DNA of 64,000 nt from Leptasterias polaris. Taxonomy: Eukaryota; Echinodermata; Asteroidea; Forcipulatida; Asteriidae. Location of the stretch: contig JAZGTN010000069.1 of NCBI GenBank assembly GCA_037783415.1, positions 496,001 through 560,000 on the forward strand, in the 5' to 3' direction. The notes under the pieces were generated by a model, which saw only the letters and a list, made by a program, of their open reading frames with translations, did not search any database and was not told the origin of the DNA. Shown piece by piece: positions 45,840 to 57,240 of this stretch; the stretch's first letter is position 1, and every line of letters begins with the position of its first letter. The position numbers were made by a program, and so were the translations under genes.

Positions 45840-46860
45840 TTGACAATCGGTGCCGTTTTGCAAGAGAAAGAGGTCATTTTTCACCAAAACGTTTGAATCT
45901 GAGTAAGGCTTCATTTCTCACTGGCATCTGAAAACAAGATGACTAGTTGAGCCCAAATTTGTACATGTTTGTTATTTTATGCATATGTTGCAATACACCA
46001 AGTTAGGATACTGGTCTTCAACAATTACCAAAAGTATGTTTGTAACATTAGTAAGAGTAAAAATATAAATGTTCACAGATTCACACATAACTTACATGGT
46101 ATAAAGATGGTCATGATGGGAAACTCCCTTTGAAATATTTGTGCTTGAAATGCTTTAGTTTTTGAGAAAAACAATTAGTTTTGATCTCGCGAGTCAAAAA
46201 CTCAATGTTTAAAAACAGTGAAAGCATTTAAAGGCACTAAACACGTTTTGTAATTGTCAAAGACCTGTATTCTCACTTGGTGTATCCCAACATATGCATA
46301 AAATAACAAGCCTGTGAAAATTTGGGCTCAATTGGTTATTGAAGTTGCAAGAAAATGATGAAAGAAAAAACACCCTTGTTGTACAAATTAGCGTGCTTTC
46401 AGATAGGAATAAAAGGCTTCTGGCCAGAAGTCTTTTATTATTTTAGTGAGAAATTACCTCTTTCTCAAAAACTACATTACTTCAGAGGGAGTCATTTTTC
46501 ACAATGTTTTATACTATTAACAGCTCTCCGATGCTCATTACCAAGTAAGTTTTTATGCTAATATATATTTTGAGTAATTACCAAACGTGTACAGTGCCTT
46601 TAAATAGTATGAAGATGGTCATGGTGGGAAACTCCCTTTCAAATATTTGTGCTTGAAATGCTTTAGTTTTTGAGAAATGAGTCCGATGTTTGAAAAAAAG
46701 GTAAAACATATAATGGGGTTTTTCCACTGTTTTCTCGTGACTCCAATGACCGATTGAGCTTCAACTTTCACAGGTTTGTTCTTTCATTTATATGTTGGGT
46801 CACATCAAGTGTGGATACTGGTGTTTGACAATTATCAATGTTACACATGTGCTTTTTAAA
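45840..46860. repeat. Nested repeat cluster
   Basis: 45860-46035 is a + partial copy of the family-1 MITE end ('cccaaattt', 'tgcatatgttg', 'caccaagt'). 46040-46227 and 46604-46860 are partial copies of the family-2 MITE (compare 55583-55933), separated by a complete minus-oriented family-1 MITE at 46228-46603. Both family-2 pieces contain 'aagatggtcatg.tgggaaactccctt', so they are two overlapping partial copies, not one interrupted copy. Confidence 0.65.
46228..46603 (-). mobile_element. TTAA-flanked MITE, family 1
   Basis: TTAA at 46228-46231 and 46600-46603. Minus orientation relative to the copy at 3917. 376 bp with inverted ends ('aggcactaaacacgttttg' and 'caaacgtgtacagtgcct'). Confidence 0.8.
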
Positions 46861-47514
46861 CCATACAGAAAACCTGGCCATCTCACAACTTCATAAACAC
46901 CCATAAAAACTTAAGCAAGCAATTCTTACCCTCCCCCCAAAAAGTATCTGCTACAACTTTAAAAAGTTGCAGGTAATGTTTACAGCTTGCTTGTTTTGGA
47001 ACTAAATTGGTGCATCTATAAATATAGAAACAAAACTAACCATTCTGATGTCAAAAGTTCGTTGGGCTTGCACTCCATATTGACTAGAGTACAAATTGGA
47101 CCCACATGGTCGCAGCTATCCAGCTCATCTGACTGCAATTATTTCATGAGCAGCCCCAAGGCATATTATGATATATTTAAAGTTCCAATCTACACTTGGG
47201 GTATTTTTCCTGCATGACCTTTCATGTTTTTTTTTTCTCCCCGCACTCCAGTTTTTCCCAGAGAAAGGTCAGCCGAATCTCAGCTCGGATATGGGCAGTT
47301 AAACCGAATTTAAAACCTCATTTTCATTCACAAACATGTGTACGTACAAATATGTTTGATAATATCTGACAGTTCACATTCTGAGTGGAGGTATGTTAAC
47401 AGGGAATAAAGATAAAGTACTGATGAATTACATTTCTTTTTCGTATCGTGTAATTTTGTTTTTAAAATGTTTGAGGTTACAATTTTTTGTCATTTCAATC
47501 CGAAAGCCTACTTG
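46861..47514. other. Non-coding, intron
   Basis: 47498-47514 ('cgaaagcctacttg') is the left flank of a second repeat, continued at 47944 (see 58143). No gene. Confidence 0.45.
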
Positions 47515-47943
47515 TTAAAGGCACTGAACACGTTTGGTAATTGTCAAAGACCAGTATTCTCACTTGGTGTATCCAAACATTATGCATAAAATAACAAGCC
47601 TGTGAAAATTTGGGCTCAATTGGTTATTGAAGTTGCAAGAAAATGATGAAAGAAAAAACACCCTTGTTGTACAAATTAGTGTGCTTTCAGATAGGAATAA
47701 AATGCTTCAGGCCTGAAGTCTTTTAATATTTTAGTGAGAAATTACCTCTTTCTCAAAAACTACGTTACTTCAGAGGGAGTCGTTTCTCACAATGTTTTAT
47801 ACTATCATCAGCTCTCCGTTGCTCGTTACCAAGTAAATTTTTATGCTAATATATATTTTGAGTAATTACCAAACGTGTACAGTGCCTTTAATTAGCAAAC
47901 GTGTACAGTGCCTTTAATTACCAAACGTGTACAGTGCCTTTAA
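47515..47943 (-). mobile_element. TTAA-flanked MITE, family 1, with triplicated end
   Basis: TTAA at 47515. The right end is present three times as 26-bp units, each ending in TTAA (47888-47891, 47914-47917, 47940-47943), each containing 'caaacgtgtacagtgccttTAA'. Otherwise a normal family-1 copy in minus orientation. Confidence 0.85.
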
Positions 47944-48180
47944 AGATGGTAATGGTAGTAAGCATTCTGTGAAATTGTTTCTTCTGAAATGCCCCCGTTG
48001 ATTAGAAATCAATAAAAAACATTGGAATTTGAGAAATGATTCATGAATCGTTTCTCAGATTTCTGAGGGTTGGTGTCTGTTCAAGACTGCTGTGGCCAGA
48101 GATGTGGTACCGGCATTTGAACCATCAGAAGTATGAAAATTAAAGGAGTTTTACATGATTGGTAGAGCTGACAAAATAGT
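47944..48180 (+). repeat. Dispersed repeat split by the MITE at 47515
   Basis: 'gatggtaatggtagtaa', 'ttcttctgaaatgc', 'gttgattagaa' and 'tgtggccagagatg' align with 58165-58310, and with 4740-5120 in inverse. Together with 47498-47514 it forms one repeat copy interrupted by the MITE. Confidence 0.6.
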
Positions 48181-48870
48181 CGCAGACAGTGTTTATGTTT
48201 TTATACGATCACCTCTATGTATAAAATAACAAACCTGTGAACATTTAGGCTTAATCCATTGTGTGAGTCAGAAGAAATAGTGAAAAACCATCCACAATAT
48301 TCAACATGTAAACACATAATTTTGATTGCAACAACCGAAAACAGCTGTTGTGTTTTTTAAAATATGGCTTCATTCAGAAGAAAATACATCACAGAAAAAC
48401 TTGGTTCTAGTATGAACTTCATAATCAATAAGCTTTTGTTTTACTAAAATCATACAATGTTTTTTATTCTACCAATCCTGTAATACCTATACATAAGATT
48501 TTATACAATAGTGTTTAATTTCACTTCTTCAAAATTAATGTGTGAAGTTTGATTCTGGGGAGTTCAAAGAGCTCAACTCAACAACTTAAGGAGAGCAATT
48601 TATAGCTCTCCACGGATTTCTAAAAATGAAGGACTGGTAAAATGAACCAGCTGGAAAATGGTGCCATCATCTGAAAGTAATAGGAGTTATCACTGAGTCA
48701 CCTAAAATGACTGGCCACCAATATGCGTACATCACCTTCTGTCTCCATGTACAAAACAGTGGCATAAATGTAGGTTGGAAACTTGGAAAGCTGATGATGA
48801 TGTGAGAGACAAGTGTTTTAAAGAGGGGTGGGAAAGTAACGACAAATGATAACAATTGCACAGTGCTTGT
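48181..48870. other. Non-coding, intron
   Basis: 48205-48260 retains 'tataaaataacaaacctgtgaacatttaggcttaa', a MITE-family remnant. No gene. Confidence 0.4.
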
Positions 48871-49084
48871 ATAAGAAATAACTATAAAATTAATAGTAAA
48901 CTTGCGGGTACAACCATGTGTAAAATCTCTTTTGGGAGAAGTGTTGGAAATCTGAAGATGAGCAGAGTAAGACTGTTCGAAACGTCGAGACCACACCGGC
49001 TCTTTTCAGAGCCAACACTCCTCCCAAAAGTGATTTTACACAATGGTTGTACCCGCAAGTTTACTATTTATAGTTATTTCTTAT
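48871..49084. mobile_element. Foldback element, arms of about 75 bp
   Basis: Left arm 48871-48950 ('ataagaaataactataaa...gcgggtacaaccat...cttttgggag') is repeated inverted at 49008-49084. The centre carries a second small inverted repeat ('ccggctctttt' / 'cagagcc') and 'gttcgaaacgtcgag'. Non-coding. Confidence 0.8.
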
Positions 49085-49596
49085 TTTCCACACCATGCCA
49101 AGCTTCAAACACCACTTGTTTGTGCTTATATAGTGCATCACACAAAAGTTTTGAAGCACTTAACATCGCGATAAGCCATTTGGGAATTAGATTTGAATAA
49201 TGTCTGGTACAATGACTTGCGTCACAAGTTATCATTCAAATTTGAATTCCTCAGACTATATGGACAGTTGCTATGGGGAGGAATGATCCTGGGCCAGCCA
49301 CCAGCCCAAAAAGTTGGGGGTAAATGTATCCTTCCGCTCCACCCCTCCATATTTTGCAAAGCATGAAATTGTCAGTCATTTTTCAGGGGAGATACAAATG
49401 TGACCAACCAAGGTTGTCATTCAATGTCAAAAAACAAAGTTTACCAAAAATAAATCAATGAATAAAAACAACAAGGGAGTAGGTGACGAGATCTTAAAAG
49501 AGGAGAGGTCCTTTATCAAAAGGCCACAAACCTGCACGGTATTAAACATGTTCAAGACCGCGTCACTACTCGTTTACTCCCAATCATAAAAATGTG
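49085..49596. other. Non-coding, intron
   Basis: No feature supported. Confidence 0.4.
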
Positions 49597-49972
49597 TTAA
49601 AGGCACTGTACACGTTTGGTAATTACTCAAAATATATATTAGCATAAAAACTTACTTGGTAACGAGCATCGGAGAGCTGTTGATAGTATAAAACATTGTG
49701 AGAAACGACTCCCTCTGAAGTATCGTAGTTTTTGAGAAAGAGGTAATTTCTCACTAAAATAATAAAAGACTTCTGGCCAGAAGCCTTTTATTCCTATCTG
49801 AAAGCACACTAATTTGTACAACAAGGGTGTTTTTTCTTTCATCATTTTCTTGCAATTTCAATGACCAATTGAGCCCAAATTTTCACAGACTTGTTATTTT
49901 CTGCATATGTTGGGATACACCAATTGAGAATACTGGTCTTTGACAATTACAAAACGTGTCCAGTGCCTTTAA
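49597..49972 (+). mobile_element. TTAA-flanked MITE, family 1
   Basis: TTAA at 49597-49600 and 49969-49972. 376 bp. The best-preserved + copy, nearly identical to the inverse of 46228-46603, with inverted ends 'aggcactgtacacgtttgg' and 'caaaacgtgtccagtgcct'. Confidence 0.85.
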
Positions 49973-51279
49973 GAAGCATATTAATGTAGGAAAATATGTA
50001 AAACTTTTCTGTTTTGTAGGCCTAAATACTCAAATCTTGTTAGGTCCTCAGGCTCCATTTCAATCAGGGTCAAATTGCATGTGATGTTCAATGGTTGTAT
50101 GAATGTGCACATGCTGATACATTTTACTTCAAATACCGGTATGTACTGATTGCGTTACGATAAATTAGCGCCAACGTAAGCTCACGCCCCAACATGTGTA
50201 TGGCTTTGGGCACTGCACTCGCGTTCACATTTCCAGTTGTCTTTTTCAGCCATTTGATACCAGCCTTAATTGGTCATCAATGGGTATTTATGAACAAATA
50301 ACTAATAATCTAGTTTGGCTTTAACACCATGTACATGAAAATGATCTCTCATCGAGTTGTGGTGATTTTGAAAAGAACCGGTGGTGTAACAATTTGACTT
50401 TTCGATCAGAATGCTCGTCTTCTAGAGAAGTTCTGTTCTCCTGAAGAAAATATATTGACAAAATAGGGAGACTGCAAACATAGGGCTAGATAACTCAGAT
50501 GGTAGAGCGTCGGCACGTTATTCCGGAGGTCTCAGGCTCAAGTATTATAAAAATGAATAAATTATTACCAATGATCACACTTTCCCTAAAAGTATATACC
50601 ACAATAGCCTTGTGGTGATAATTACATACCCTAATGATGTAAAATAAACAAAATTGTGTAACTTATTGTTACCATTATAATCTTTGATTCAATTATGTGT
50701 TGGGAGGGTGGTGAGGGCGTTTTGAAATCTCTCCGGATCCATCACCCGCCCCCCTCTACTTCCCTTCTGCTCCCCCTCTCTACCCAACATCATAGCACTT
50801 TACTCAACAACTAACACCTGTCTGCTCAACTGGGGGGAATATTACACTAATCTAAACCATGGGGGAATATTACAGACTTACATGCCTATAAGAAATTTAA
50901 TAATAGGAAACACTGAGGGGAAGAGTGGAGTCAATGGTGCCAACAGGTCCAACCAAGCGAGCTCCCCATGAGGTGCAAAGGAGAGGATGCTTAAGGTGTG
51001 GCGAGGGTGTGAAAAGGTCAATGGGAAACACACCAAACCTGGGGGTTCTGCTAACAAGGGGGAACATTAGTGTGAGGTATATTGGTCAGAGCACCCATCG
51101 GGAGGCTTTTTTTTCATAATGGGGTTGGAAAGTTGTGGATTGTGGGATCTCCCATCAGGGTGTCCAATTATACAGGGGTAAGTTTCAAACTTTGATAGGA
51201 TGGGGATCTGGGTGAGAGGGACAGTAGTTAGAGCATCAACACTTTAACAGATGTGAAACTTTGTAATAGCCACAAAAAA
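49973..51279. other. Non-coding, intron, with a tRNA-like fragment
   Basis: 50487-50545 ('gctagataactcagatggtagagcg...ggaggtctcaggctcaag') has an A-box-like 5' part and a degenerate B-box: a tRNA-derived SINE head or decayed tRNA. No gene otherwise. Confidence 0.45.
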
Positions 51280-51610
51280 TAGGAAATGGCTAACCACATG
51301 TAACTTAAGATTTTCTTCATTTTTTGCTGACATTCAGACAGCTGATTTTTTTATCCACCAGGACTTTCCAATGTGTAGTGTGTTGAGGCAGGCATGGAAA
51401 TGGCTAACCACACGTAACTTTGTACAGTATTTTTCAGTTTTCTATGGCACTATAATTAACCACTTCACATCAGATAACCGCAGTTTTTTGGACAGACTTA
51501 CGGCGGCTGTTTTCTACAACCGAAACCTAAAGATTTTTTTATATTTTTTGCTGACATGCGAACGGCTGACATTTTATCTATCCAGACTTGTAGCATGTTG
51601 AGGCAAGCAC
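51280..51610. repeat. Diverged duplication
   Basis: 'aaatggctaaccaca.gtaact' occurs at about 51284 and 51399. 'ttttttgctgaca' is at 51321 and 51544, and 'gttgaggca.gca' at 51379 and 51597. This suggests an irregular tandem duplication with periods of about 115 and 220 bp. Confidence 0.5.
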
Positions 51611-53408
51611 TACAAGGACATGCTTCATTTCACTAAAGAGTGACAACAGGTTCTGGAAAACATGCCTTGTAAAATCCCTTTCCAGGGGTTATTTTGTACC
51701 CCTAATTCCAGACCTTTGTTCTTTTTGTTGTACAAAGGTGGCATACAAAAATGGGCAGGCTGTTTGTCCTTATATTCGACTCCATGGTGGTAAGTCTGAG
51801 CATTTCAAGATTCCACCATACTATGGCAGATTTTCGGCCGTGGCTCAGGGCCAAGGTTCTGTGAATCACGGTGAGCCCCTCCTCAGTTTTCTCACCAGAC
51901 AAAATCCAATCCCGGAACTGATTATGAGAATCTTTTCGGTCTTTCCTTTGTCAAGTCAGGGTTTCATTGTATCAGCAATATTTTCAAAAAGCTCCAAAAT
52001 AATACTGCCGGCATGCAAATCTTTTTAAAATACTGACTAGCCTTGACAAGGCGTTTGAGTTTTGTTTTCATTTATTTTTTGTTGCGCATGTCTCTTGGTT
52101 CACATGTATGAGTGCGTGGTGTGCGATGTGTGTATTATCTAAATCAGCCTCCGTATGCGGACAGTAATACGAGTGCGAATGATCTACGTACCGTAGTAGT
52201 AAACAGGCATGCAACTCTTCAGCCGAAAAGAAAAGCGGAAAATTACTGATCAACGATGTCTTTCCTAGTGGACGCCATCGTTATTTTTCGAGCAAACACC
52301 TATCGATCGCGTGGTTCACTTGCACTCTTACAGTGTCTGGTTTCCGCCGCATCCCCTTACACAAATAGCAATAAAAACACTACGGAGCCAGTCTGTGCAA
52401 AAAATAGTGTAGAAGGTATGCTGTACGAGGAGAACTTGTGTCTGTGTCTGGACTGTGTAATGCTTTTGTATGTGTAAACTTCCACGGAGCCAGACTTTAA
52501 GAATCCTGAACCTTTATTTCTTTTCAATAAGCAATGTTTCCTTCAGCGTTTTTTTTTTTTTTTCATGCAGCGTGATTTTTTTTTACGCGGATTTTTTTCG
52601 TAACGGCGGTATTCTATTTTATGAAAAGCGGAAATCCGACGATCCGCGGAAGAGTTGCATGCCTGAGTAAAGGCGTCGTGCTCAGTGTGATACACAAATT
52701 ACGCACAATGTACAGTATATGTACGCATGGGGTTACGCCATCTTTTTCAGAGTGAAGACTCGAAGCGACCGCCTTGAGCAAGGCTAAATACCAACGTGAA
52801 GTGGTTAACAGATGGCTAACAAATCACACAGTGGAAGATTATGGCGAGAGGAATCCAAAAGGGGTCAAATCCTTTCAAACTGAATGGAGAAAGTTTCACT
52901 GGAATGGATGCATCACAGCTATGGGCAGGTGTTTAAGTCCAAGCCCATGGTTGGCTATTCTGAGAGGCATGGAGACGTCTCTGTACAGGAACCCAAACAG
53001 GGGCAAGAACTCAATTTGGAATAGGAAGCTCTATTGCAGTGATTCATAGAAAAGAGGCTGGTTGGGTTAACACCAAACCCTTGGGTAGGGCCGGGAAGGG
53101 AGACATGGTGGTGTGGGATCCGGCTCAGGGAACTCAAAAGGGTTCGATATCAAATTGGAAGGGGAAATTCTATGGGCATTGATTCGTAGATAAAGGGCCG
53201 ATTTAGTTTTAGCTTCGGGGTGTTAACTGGACTAGAGTCTGCACCTCCTGCAAGCAAACTTTTAAAAAAAATAATAATTATACTAAAAACAAACAAACTT
53301 CACTGCCTACTTTGTAAGAATTTTCAGTTTTAGAATAGGCCTAATTTTTTTTGGAAAGAAATGGGGAGAAATTTATGTGTCCACCCCAAATAACTTTGTT
53401 TCTTCCCT
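51611..53408. other. Non-coding, intron
   Basis: 52240-52690 is richer in CpG than its surroundings ('cgatcgcgtgg', 'ttacgcggattttttt', 'ccgacgatccgcggaag') but has no coding signal; a repeat is likelier than a promoter. Short shared blocks ('tctatgggcattgattcgtag' and similar) occur at 53030-53190. Confidence 0.4.
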
Positions 53409-54116
53409 TTAAAGGGAACGTATACGTTTGGTAATTATTCTTAAAATCAATGGCAATAAAAACTACAGCAGCTTTTGATAGCATAAAAGCGTTTTAAGAA
53501 ACATTTGACTTTGGAGTGATGTGGTTATGGATATAAATATATCAGTTTATCAGTTAAAATTTGAATCTGAAAAACCTTCCTGTCAGAAACATTTCTTAGA
53601 TTGCATATTCCAATGATGTATTATTCTTCCTGCGTGGACAAAACCGCTCCAGATATTCGGTGGTATCTGAAAAACCGCTACCACATTTTGAAATAAAATT
53701 GTCACAGGTTAGTTTTATTGTATATATCTACATTTCTATAGACAATGTGACCTGTGACATCACATGTTTACAAAAGAGCCTGTACTTCCTACAGGCACAG
53801 CTTGTCCACAGCTCAATGGAAGAATACAATAAATCTTATGTTTTATGGAGATTGCACTGTCTGTTTTTTCTCACTTTTGATATGAAGAAAGGGGGGACAT
53901 CTCAAAAGTTGTACAGCTGTTGCTTTTGTAAGTCTTGCATTTATGTGAAAATTATGACACACAATGTAAATTTTCCCATATTATGGCCTGTGTAGTATCT
54001 TGCCTGTAAGGAAACACATTAGAATGTACAAGGTCACCACTTTGTAAACAAAGGTAACATGGTATATGGGATTAAAACAAAAAAACAGTCTCCAAAACAA
54101 AACACTTTGCCTTTAA
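53409..54116 (+). mobile_element. Composite TTAA element
   Basis: TTAA at 53409-53412 and 54113-54116. The left about 330 bp match the family-3 MITE (37830). The segment 53739-54062 is a separate repeat present in inverse at 60949-61281. The right end ('acactttgcctttaa') is again MITE-like. Confidence 0.6.
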
Positions 54117-55582
54117 AGTTGAACACTTCACACAACGCTGAACTGAGAAGAGGTTATTGGGGCAACAACCATGGGGGACGCTGCAAAAATATCACTGGGA
54201 GATATCAGAAGGAGAGGAAAAGGGGACTTAGATGGAATCAGAAGACACTGTTTGATGGGAAATGATTCATTTTAATAAGTGGGAGGACATGTGTTGAGTG
54301 CAGGTGGCATTGGTTACAAATCTCAGGATGTGATCATTGCTTTATATTATGAAGTACATGTAGTACAAGTACGAAGTTTGGGTTAAACTTGGCATCAGTT
54401 CATTTCCGCTCATGTCGTCTAAACTTCAGTTCTGGGGCTAAATTCATGTTCACGTTATCTGCTTAGGGAGCGGCCATTAGTACCCTTTCTATCTCACAAA
54501 AGCTGCTTACTTATAGATACATGTAGGTTGCAATATGACATAAATTGGCCGTCTTTACCGGCAATTTGGAACACATCGTCATGCGTTTTGTGTGAAAAAC
54601 AACATGCAGCACATGCACATTTCACAAAACTCATTGCACAATTGGTAAGTGAACAACGCAGCTGCGTTAATAATTTGAGCTCTTGACTCGCCTGTAAGCC
54701 AAAATGCAATTTGCCTGTAAAGATGACGTCTGCCGTTATCTATACCGTATAGCCATGCTGACAGTTCTTGACAGCAGATGAGTGGACAAACAAACAAGTT
54801 GAGTTTTTTTGTTATTTCTAATTTGTCTTCCTGTTTCATTTTTGGTTGTTGTTTGTTTCAATAAAATTATATGATATAAAAAAATAAAATACATAAAGTT
54901 CAAGTCTTAGATGTGGTTTAATACATTTTCAACATAATTATTCACAAGTGTACAGAGAGTGCCCTTTTTTCCCCCAACTGGTCCTTTTAAGGATGTGTGT
55001 ATAGCTAGTGTATATATAGTGTATATTGAGTGCAGAAATTCAAATTCAGACTTTGGATCGATGAAGTCTTCAGCTATGTACTTGGGTAGGTTTCTACTGC
55101 TATTTTCAGAGCAAACAGACTAGTCTTGTGGTAGAAATCTTTACCTAACATCGTCATTTTGAGGCTCGTATCTTGGACAGATAAAGACAGGGGACCTAAT
55201 AAACAGTTGACAATTGTCAACATTTTTACAAGCGTCAAACCATACATTTTTTCAGGACCCCATGCCAACCAAAAGTGTACAATAAAAAATGGTGTTTGTA
55301 AGCGCAGAGTGTCATGGTAAAACAGAGCCATGGATTGGGCTTGGCTGAGGGAGGGAAATCATGGCTGTACAGCCAATACACTGACTTCATTTCAAAGTTC
55401 CGCTGTCGATTCATGCGCTGTCGATTCGGAGGTCCCAGGTTAAAGTCCCGCTTTAGTCAGTATTTCTTTATTCAACCCAAAATCTATTAAAAGTTGTCTA
55501 CTTCTTGGTAAAATAACTTTTCCTGGGCAAACCAGTTCCTGGTAATGATCGATGTATGCTTGCAAAAATGTTGAACCACCCC
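54117..55582. other. Non-coding, intron
   Basis: 55405-55445 has a B-box-like 'ggtcccaggttaaagtcccg' on the + strand (SINE remnant). No gene. Confidence 0.4.
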
Positions 55583-55933
55583 TTAAAGGGTGTGTACAAC
55601 ATTGGTAAGATTGAAAATATAAATGTTCACAGATTGGCACATAACTTACATGGTATAAAGATGGTCATGGTGGAAAACTTCCCTTGAAATAATTTTGCTT
55701 GAAATGCCATAGTTTTTAGGAAAAAATAAAACAATAGTCTTTATCCTGCAGGTTAAAATCCGATGTTTGAAAAAAAGTTAAAACATATGATGGGGTGTTT
55801 CACTGTTTTCTCATGACTCCAATGACCGATTGAGCTTAAACTTTCACAAGTTTGCTATTTCATGTATATGTTGGGTCACATCAAGTGTGGATACAGGTCT
55901 TTGACAATTACCAATGTTGTACACACCCTTCAA
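55583..55933 (+). mobile_element. TTAA-type MITE, family 2, next to a splice donor
   Basis: Ends 'agggtgtgtacaacattggtaa' and 'ttaccaatgttgtacacaccct' form inverted repeats of about 22 bp. Flanks are TTAA at 55583 and TTCAA at the other end, a mutated duplication. The element ends 7 bp from the donor hexamer (55941-55946) of the exon at 55947. Confidence 0.8.
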
Positions 55934-55946
55934 AAGGGTAACCTAC

Positions 55947-56108
55947 CTTTTAATAGTACACTCTGCTGAGTCTGGTCTGTCAGGTTACGGCCGTCAGGAA
56001 GGGCATTCTTCAGGTTATCTATGGAGTTCTTCAAGGAATCCCGCCTCTTCTGCTCCAAAAGTTTGTTCTGGGTGCGTCGATCAAATTGGTTGATATCTGC
56101 TTGCTGGC
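55947..56108 (-). CDS. Exon of bHLH-zip gene (Max/Mlx-like): basic region, helix 1, loop, start of helix 2
   Basis: Minus strand: acceptor 'tatattttcctttttgacag' above 56108, donor GTAGGT below 55947. Enters in phase 1, leaves in phase 1, with 53 whole codons. The reading includes FDRRTQNKLLEQKRRDSLKN, then SIDNLKNALP (helix 1), a loop, and QQSVLLK (helix 2). E18 and R21-R22 of E-x-K-R-R-D match the E-box-contacting residues of class B bHLH proteins; Mlx also has EQKRRD. The usual His four residues before the Glu is Asn. Such proteins dimerise within the Myc/Max/Mlx network and bind E-boxes (family knowledge). The match is clear at the fold level, but the sequence is divergent for either Max or Mlx. 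The N-terminal exon(s) are not seen. Confidence 0.7.
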
Positions 56109-56307
56109 CTGTCAAAAAGGAAAATATAAAAACATGACTGAGAGGGTATGACAATAATCATATTGCTATAGCAGTTAATACTTTAACTTTTCTGAGAGCT
56201 TTAACCTGAAGTTAAACAAAAATTAAGATTATGGTTTAATACTGGACACCCAAACTGCTGGACTCTTATTATGATGGTATGCCTGATCTCGTATAAAGCA
56301 TAACCAG
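56109..56307. other. Non-coding, upstream intron
   Basis: No feature supported. Confidence 0.4.
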
Positions 56308-56503
56308 GTCTCAATTTCATAAAGCCTGCAAGCACAAAAAACTTGTTAAGCACAGAAAAACTTTGCTTAACAGAAACAGGTTACCTGCAAACATTCCATA
56401 AAGTTAACATTATTGTGACTGGTGCCCCACTCATTATTTGCTTAGCAAAGAAATTTTCCAAGCAGTATTTTCTGCTAAACAGCTTTATGAAATTGGGCCC
56501 AGT
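56308..56503. mobile_element. GGGCCCA-type inverted-repeat element
   Basis: Left 'ggtctcaatttcataaagc', right 'gctttatgaaattgggccc': inverted ends. Inner 'gcacaaaaaacttgttaagcac' and 'tttgcttagcaaag' are typical of the family. Confidence 0.7.
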
Positions 56504-56744
56504 TTATTAGTACAGTCCTCAGTCCAACAGAATCAGGCAAAACATGCAGTTAGATTTTGAATGGGATGGTTAGGGTTTCAAGATACAAAACATAAACTTC
56601 CTTTTTCAACAGTGTGCAATGTACATATTACATTTATCTTGCCTGCCAGGAATGCCCCAGAATGCACAATGAATTTGTTGCATAGAAGGTGACAATGACA
56701 TATTCTTTTCTACTTTGATAACAATTGTGAAATGAGATAATTGG

Positions 56745-57240
56745 ACGCTGCATCATATCTCATAAAAGTGCCAGAGTTAAATATGGTTGGACGATCTGTA
56801 TCAGGAAGCTTCCATCACAAGATTTCCATTATAACTTCCCTTTACTAATATATCCATGGGAATTCACAGGAAAACCAAATAAATGTTGTGAGATGAAATA
56901 ATTGTGAGATGAGATAATAAGATGCTGGGTCATCTTTTATTGCCAGAGTTAAACATGGTTGGTTGATCTGTTTCAGCAAGCTTGTGTAATGAAATACTTT
57001 TTTCTTTGTTCAACCCCAAATTATTTAAAGTTTTATTCACAGTCAGTTTCCCTTGTGGTTGATTACTTGATAGATAGAATAATTGAGAGACAAAATAATT
57101 GAATGCTGCGTCATCTCTTATTGCCAGAGTTAAATATGGTTGGATGATCTGTTTCAGCAGGCTTCCATCATAAGATTTCCATTATAAGAACTTCCCTTTA
57201 TTAATATATCCATGGGAATTCACAGGAAAACCAAATCAAG
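56745..57240. repeat. Local triplication (two full, one partial unit)
   Basis: 'gccagagttaaa.atggttgg..gatctgt.tcag.a.gctt' occurs at about 56770, 56942 and 57122. In the first and third it is followed by 'ccatca.aagatttccattataa...cttccctttattaatatatccatgggaattcacaggaaaacc'. In the middle unit that part is replaced. Period about 170-180 bp. Confidence 0.8.

Noticed and set aside
52240..52690. CpG-richer stretch as a promoter or CpG island
   Set aside because: Short and interrupted by T-runs, with no exon or start site beside it. A repeat is the simpler explanation.
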